Of a stretch of DNA of 64,000 bases, positions 60,216 to 64,000 are shown in pieces. A program made the position numbers and the translations under genes. The notes under the pieces are model-generated. The model made no database searches, was not told the DNA's origin, and worked only from the letters and a program-made list of their open reading frames with translations. Positions within the stretch are counted from its first letter, which is position 1. Every line of letters starts with the position of its first letter. The DNA comes from Variovorax sp. 679. GTDB taxonomy: Bacteria; Pseudomonadota; Gammaproteobacteria; Burkholderiales; Burkholderiaceae_C. The stretch is taken from the NCBI RefSeq assembly GCF_003952185.1, contig NZ_RXFS01000001.1, positions 186,001 to 250,000 of the forward strand. The letters run 5' to 3'.

Positions 60216-62043
60216 TCTGGTGCAAGGTCCGCAGCAGCACCTCGGGCTGGACCGGCTTGAACATCACGACCAGGCCGCTGGCATAGGCGGCACGCACGCG
60301 CTCGGGATCGGTATCGCCCGTGACCAGGATCGTGGGCACGCGGCGGCCCGCGAGCCTGCGCAGCTCCGCCGTCGCCTCGATGCCGTCCTGCGGATCCGCC
60401 AGCCGGAAGTCGATGATGAAGGCGTCGAAGCCCTCCGGCGTTGCCCGCACCTTCGCGCTGGCATCCGCCAGCCGGGATGTGATCTCGATGCGTTCGCAAT
60501 AAGGCGCCAGCCACATGCGCACCGCCTCGCCCACCGGTTGCTCGTCGTCGAGCAGCAGCACGCGCGGCGGCACCAGCGGCAGCTCGATCGTCTCGACACC
60601 GGCGGATGCTGGCGTCGCCGTTGGCGCGAGGACCACGGCCGGGGAAGCCGGCGGCCTGCACGGCAGATCGACCCAGAACACGCTGCCATGGCCCCGCCGC
60701 GAGCGCACGCCGATTTCCCCGCCGAGCAGATCGACCAGTCGCTTGACGATGGCCAGCCCGATGCCCAGGCCGCGCGCCACGTCGCGTTGCGGGTTGTCGA
60801 CCTGGTAGAACTCGTCGAACACGTGAGGCAGGTGCTCGGGCGCAATGCCCAGGCCCGTGTCCCACACGGCCAGACGCAGGCGGTCGCCGCGTGGCCGCGC
60901 GCTCACGAGGATGCCGCCGCGCCGCGTGTACTTGAGGGCGTTGTCGACGAAATTGGTCAGCACGCGCAGCAGCAGGTCGGCATCGGTCTGCAGCCATTCG
61001 GGCGCGGTGTGGAAGCGCAGCGACAGACCGGCCTCCTGGGCCCGTGGCTCGAAGAGCTGCGCCAGCCGCAGGAACAGAGGGTCCACCGCGATCTCGACGG
61101 GCTGGGGCACCACGGTGCCGGCGTCGATCTTGGAGATGTCCAGCATCGCGTTGAGCAGGCCGCTCACGGCATCGGTGGCCTGCACCACGCGACCGGCCAC
61201 TGGCGCCAGCGGATGATCCGCGAGGTCGCGCTCCAGCGAGCGCGAGAACAGCGCCAGGGCATGCACCGGCTGGCGCAGGTCGTGGCTGGCCGAGGCGAAG
61301 AACCGGCTGCGCTCGCGGTTGAGCCGCTGCAGCTCGAACGACTGGCGCAACAGTTGCTCGCTCAGCAGTTCCTTGTCGATCTGGTCGGAGAGGCTGCGGC
61401 GGATGAGCTGGTGCTGCGACAGCGCATAGCGCGCCATCGAGCCACCGAACAGCAGGCCGACCACGCAGGTGAACCAGCCGTCCGTGCCGCCCATCCACGC
61501 AAAGCGCGTCACCACGCCCAGCGTGAGCGGAATGGTGACCACGGGCACCATCGCGCGCCAGGTGGCGATCACCGGCACCGAACCCATCAGCACGGCGAAC
61601 ATGCCCAGCAGCAGGATCAGGATACGCGTGGGCGACTCGGCGCCCGGCGGCATGAGCGCCCAGGGCGCCAGTGCCCACATCGACATGTAGGCGCCCAGCG
61701 GCAACATGAAGCGCCATGCGCCGTCGGGCTGGCGCAGGGTGAATTCCGGCTCGGGATACAGGCGCGCGTTCCAGCGCATGAACACCAGCCGCAGGCCGAG
61801 CAGCGTGCAGATCACGATGCCCCACGCCAGTGCGCCGAGGCCGCGGGTCATCCAGAAGAACACGCCAGCCATCGCGATGGCTGCGGCGAGCGCCGTCAGC
61901 ACGGTGGGCGGACCCATCACGAACATGCGGCGCAGCAGTCGCTCGCGAACCAGTTGGGCGTGGGAGTCGGCAAGGCCAGGCGGGACATCCGCGCCTGCGA
62001 CCGCGTCGTTCGACACGGAGGAAGTTGATCCCTGCCTGCTCAT
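60193..62043 (-). CDS. Membrane hybrid histidine kinase with receiver domain
   Basis: 616 residues from the ATG at 62043. Several membrane segments fill about 45-200 (VLTALAAAIAMAGVFFW, ILILLLGMFAVLMGSVPVIA). The H-box is FFASASHDLRQPVHALALFS with His254. The ATPase domain has NFVDNALKYT, WDTGLGI and GLGIGLAIVKRL. A C-terminal receiver has RVLLLDDEQP and FIIDFRLADPQDG with the likely phosphoacceptor Asp, then a KP loop (VMFKPVQPEV). The 3' end overlaps the CocE gene by 23 bases, tail to tail. No dedicated response regulator lies beside it. Input signal unknown. Confidence 0.92.
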   Translation of the reverse strand: MSRQGSTSSVSNDAVAGADVPPGLADSHAQLVRERLLRRMFVMGPPTVLTALAAAIAMAGVFFWMTRGLGALAWGIVICTLLGLRLVFMRWNARLYPEPEFTLRQPDGAWRFMLPLGAYMSMWALAPWALMPPGAESPTRILILLLGMFAVLMGSVPVIATWRAMVPVVTIPLTLGVVTRFAWMGGTDGWFTCVVGLLFGGSMARYALSQHQLIRRSLSDQIDKELLSEQLLRQSFELQRLNRERSRFFASASHDLRQPVHALALFSRSLERDLADHPLAPVAGRVVQATDAVSGLLNAMLDISKIDAGTVVPQPVEIAVDPLFLRLAQLFEPRAQEAGLSLRFHTAPEWLQTDADLLLRVLTNFVDNALKYTRRGGILVSARPRGDRLRLAVWDTGLGIAPEHLPHVFDEFYQVDNPQRDVARGLGIGLAIVKRLVDLLGGEIGVRSRRGHGSVFWVDLPCRPPASPAVVLAPTATPASAGVETIELPLVPPRVLLLDDEQPVGEAVRMWLAPYCERIEITSRLADASAKVRATPEGFDAFIIDFRLADPQDGIEATAELRRLAGRRVPTILVTGDTDPERVRAAYASGLVVMFKPVQPEVLLRTLHQIIRAQPE

Positions 62044-62098
62044 GGGCGGCAGTGTAAGGGAGGCCATGCCGGCCCGGACAGCATGCGGCGCCTCGCCG

Positions 62099-62635
62099 TC
62101 AGGTCCTTGGAATCTGCGCCTCGATCTCCCTGATCACTGCCTCCTTCTCGCGGTTGTAGGCCTGCGGGTCGGCAGGGTCCACCGCATGGGCCCGGTCCTT
62201 GGCCTCCTCGTACTTGCGGCGCAGGTCGGGCCGGCGCTCGAGGATGTCCATGAAGGCAAGCGAATCCTTGTGCACCGGATCGCCGCGGTGGCAGATATGG
62301 ATGTTGACGTTGAAACGCCGCCCGCCATGCAGCACGGAGGCGCAGACATAGGGCTTCTCGTCCTTGTCCACCCACACAGGCCGGCGATGGAAGCCGGCCT
62401 GATCGAAGACCTTCTGCTCTTCGCGCAGGTTCTCGCGCGCGGTGATGGCCGTGATGTCGATCATGGGCTTGCCGCGCAGCCCGACAACCGCCGTGCTGCC
62501 GATGTGCACGAGCTCGACGCCTTCGATGCGCGATCGTGCGTACTCCCGCACGAGGGAGAAGACTTCGGCATAGGCCGGGTCGTACGGCACGATGCGCCGG
62601 TGCTGGAGCCCCTCGTCGAACGGGTCGATCGTCAT
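62099..62635 (-). CDS. GrpB-family (UPF0157) protein
   Basis: 178 residues. The GrpB signature is present: IVPYDPAYAEVFSLVREYAR, VELVHIGSTAVVGLRGKPMI with the IGST turn, DITAI, then RRFNVNIHICHRGDPVHKDS and FMDILERRPDLRRKYEEAKD. The fold is nucleotidyltransferase-like (Asp in PMIDIT). Function in bacteria is unproven. No signal peptide. Nineteen bases separate its start from the stop of the small membrane protein gene on the same strand. Confidence 0.9.
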   Translation of the reverse strand: MTIDPFDEGLQHRRIVPYDPAYAEVFSLVREYARSRIEGVELVHIGSTAVVGLRGKPMIDITAITARENLREEQKVFDQAGFHRRPVWVDKDEKPYVCASVLHGGRRFNVNIHICHRGDPVHKDSLAFMDILERRPDLRRKYEEAKDRAHAVDPADPQAYNREKEAVIREIEAQIPRT

Positions 62636-62654
62636 CGCGAGACCTTTCAGGCAG

Positions 62655-63080
62655 TCAAAGCCTGTCCCACACCTGGAGCAGCCCGACCAGATGGACGATG
62701 CCGTACACGAGGCAGATCACCGAGCTCCAGACCCAGAACGCAGTCAGCCGCCGCCGGTCGAACACGAACATCGCCACGACCACGAGCCCCCGCAACAGGT
62801 ACACCGCAGTGATCGCCGGAAGCACGAAGACCAGCAGTGGCAGCGGCCGCAACACGCCTGCCCCCGAGAGCGCATATGCAGCCCACGTTCCCAGCACGCA
62901 TGCGATCAGCAGGGTGACGAGGGCCGGATAGAGATGTCCGGCTGCCGCGCCCGCAGCCATGCGCTCCCCCGCTCCGAAGAAGCGATACCACGCAGGTCCG
63001 CCGAAGATCACGCAGATGTGCAGCAGCGCGGCGATGGCGCTGAGCGCGGCTCCGGCGATCAAGGGAATGTTGTAGTCCAC
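62655..63080 (-). CDS. Small four-span membrane protein
   Basis: 141 residues from GTG at 63080, preceded by AAGGAG four bases upstream. Four spans: IPLIAGAALSAIAALLHICV, ALVTLLIACVLGTWAAYALS, LPLLVFVLPAITAVYLLRGL and FWVWSSVICLVYGIVHLVGL. A polar loop FGGPAWYRFFGAGERMAAGA follows the first. Similar small four-helix proteins are widespread with no known function. Likely co-transcribed with the PurA-like gene upstream and GrpB downstream. Confidence 0.75.
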   Translation of the reverse strand: MDYNIPLIAGAALSAIAALLHICVIFGGPAWYRFFGAGERMAAGAAAGHLYPALVTLLIACVLGTWAAYALSGAGVLRPLPLLVFVLPAITAVYLLRGLVVVAMFVFDRRRLTAFWVWSSVICLVYGIVHLVGLLQVWDRL

Positions 63081-63103
63081 GAGGCTCCTTCGCTGCGGTT
63101 CGA

Positions 63104-64000
63104 TCAGGGCAGATGCTTGCGCGCGCGCACGGCCTCGCGCGTAGGCCCGAAGGCACCGAAGCGCACGGGCAGGCCGCTCTGTGCTTCGACGTGCTCCACC
63201 CATGCATGCGGCGTGGCGATGGGATGCGGCTCGTAGATGGGCTCGGCGCCTTGCAGCAACTGCGTCAACGCGTGCTGGTGATCGAGGTCCCGCACGCCGC
63301 CGAGGGGTAGCGACATGAGACGGCCCGCGTCGACGGTGCGATAGCCCGCGCACCACCTCAGCCCTGCGCGCCCGACGGCATCGAGGTGGCTCACCACAAG
63401 CCCGTCGAGCGCTCCGACCGCCTCGAGCGCATATCGCAGCAGCACCGCATCCGGATGCCCTCTGCGGAACGCGCCCTGCCAACCCTCGTCCGCGTTGTGC
63501 GGCTCGGCGAGCCGCGCATCGAGCGCGCGGTCATGCGTGGGCAGCGGGCCGGCGCCATGGCGCGTAAGGTAGCTGCGCAGCACGCCGAAGTGCTGCACGG
63601 GCGCGTCGATGCCAACGTCATGCAACACGGCTTCGACCGCTGCGGTCGAGATCGTGCTCCAGGTGGTGTGCGGATGAAAACCACGCCACTCGTCGAGCAG
63701 CACGCCTTGCGCGCCTTCGAAGATCACTGTGCCGGGACGCGCGAGGCGTTCGGCGATCCGGTCCGCGCTCGCAGGTGGCGACTGCTTCAGGCATGGCGCC
63801 ACCGCATCGAGCCAGCGTTGCGCGAGCGTGTCGTCGCGCAGCATGGCGAGCTCCTGTGCGGCATCTGCCTTCTGGAGAACCGGGCTCGCGGCGAACTCGC
63901 GCAGAAGCGTGGCGCGCAGGGCTCCGATCTTTTCGAGCGCACGGGCCGGTTGCAGCAGGTCGCCGTACAGCAAGGCTTCGTCAGGCCGAGCCAGCGCATG
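63104..64000 (-). CDS. PurA-like (adenylosuccinate synthetase) paralogue, 5'-truncated by the window edge
   Basis: The frame is open to base 64000, so the start is outside; 298 residues are present. Similarity to PurA: VIFEGAQGVLLDEWRGFHPH (PurA has EGAQG followed by LLD), FGVLRSYLTRHGAGPLPTHD (PurA has YTTRVGEGPFPTE) and GLRWCAGYRTVDAGR. The catalytic IMP/Mg region upstream is not in the window. The stretch after the FEGAQG motif diverges strongly from housekeeping PurA, so this is probably a paralogue with an altered substrate, comparable to PurZ-type enzymes. Substrate not determinable here. Confidence 0.8.
   Translation of the reverse strand, partial: HALARPDEALLYGDLLQPARALEKIGALRATLLREFAASPVLQKADAAQELAMLRDDTLAQRWLDAVAPCLKQSPPASADRIAERLARPGTVIFEGAQGVLLDEWRGFHPHTTWSTISTAAVEAVLHDVGIDAPVQHFGVLRSYLTRHGAGPLPTHDRALDARLAEPHNADEGWQGAFRRGHPDAVLLRYALEAVGALDGLVVSHLDAVGRAGLRWCAGYRTVDAGRLMSLPLGGVRDLDHQHALTQLLQGAEPIYEPHPIATPHAWVEHVEAQSGLPVRFGAFGPTREAVRARKHLP

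Noticed and set aside
60112..62028. A 638-residue plus-strand open frame across the histidine kinase
   Set aside because: Antisense shadow with no coherent domain; the minus-strand kinase motifs are intact.

Overview
The window is high-GC DNA (by eye about two-thirds G+C, with strong third-position GC bias that fills the other frames with long spurious ORFs). Many ABC-type peptide and sulfonate/nitrate transporters, AraC/LysR/MocR/TetR regulators and a Comamonadaceae-style intergenic palindrome suggest a soil or plant-associated Burkholderiales bacterium, most likely Variovorax or a close relative. This is an inference from style, not a database match. No rRNA, tRNA, CRISPR array, IS transposase or integrase was seen.

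Layout. 0-5.5 kb: the 3' part of a very large, probably surface or effector protein with a possible clan CD cysteine-peptidase-like segment. 5.5-20.7 kb: an AraC regulator divergent from a tightly overlapping ten-gene operon. It encodes a Dpp-type importer (binding protein, two permeases, two ATPases), an M14-type zinc hydrolase, a DAO flavoenzyme with an odd N-terminal extension, a free-standing adenylation-thiolation-condensation NRPS, an EamA exporter and a second FAD/NAD(P)-binding enzyme. This reads as a small make/export/re-import pathway for a peptide-like metabolite and is the best candidate for an undescribed system. A low-affinity-iron-permease-like protein follows. 21.3-25 kb: an SGNH hydrolase lipoprotein, a DUF308-like membrane protein, a degenerate tandem HD-GYP protein fused to a LuxR-type HTH, and a small coiled-coil protein behind a structured leader. 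25-28.7 kb: a LysR regulator converging on a TauABC/SsuABC-type transporter. 28.8-29.5 kb: a ~630-bp near-palindrome.

29.5-42 kb: a MocR regulator divergent (with a direct-repeat candidate operator) from an NTF2-like protein, a PuuB-like amine oxidase, a second complete Dpp-type importer, a YtcJ-type amidohydrolase coupled to a CobW-type metallochaperone, and a GNAT acetyltransferase. This is probably catabolic uptake and degradation of an amino compound. 42-48.7 kb: small envelope proteins, an orphan GspE/PilB-type ATPase, a phospholipase-D-family lipoprotein and a YadA-like trimeric autotransporter. 48.7-52.6 kb: a lower-GC block of short minus-strand genes, with a related dyad motif (TGGCCGA core) in each of five intergenic gaps. 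It looks like an acquired, cassette-like region.

52.6-64 kb: an alpha/beta hydrolase, a frameshifted P-loop pseudogene, a DUF1566 protein, small membrane proteins, a GAF-GGDEF diguanylate cyclase, a TetR/CocE-hydrolase pair with two symmetric operators, a hybrid histidine kinase, a GrpB-family protein, a small membrane protein, and the 3' part of a PurA-like paralogue that runs off the window.
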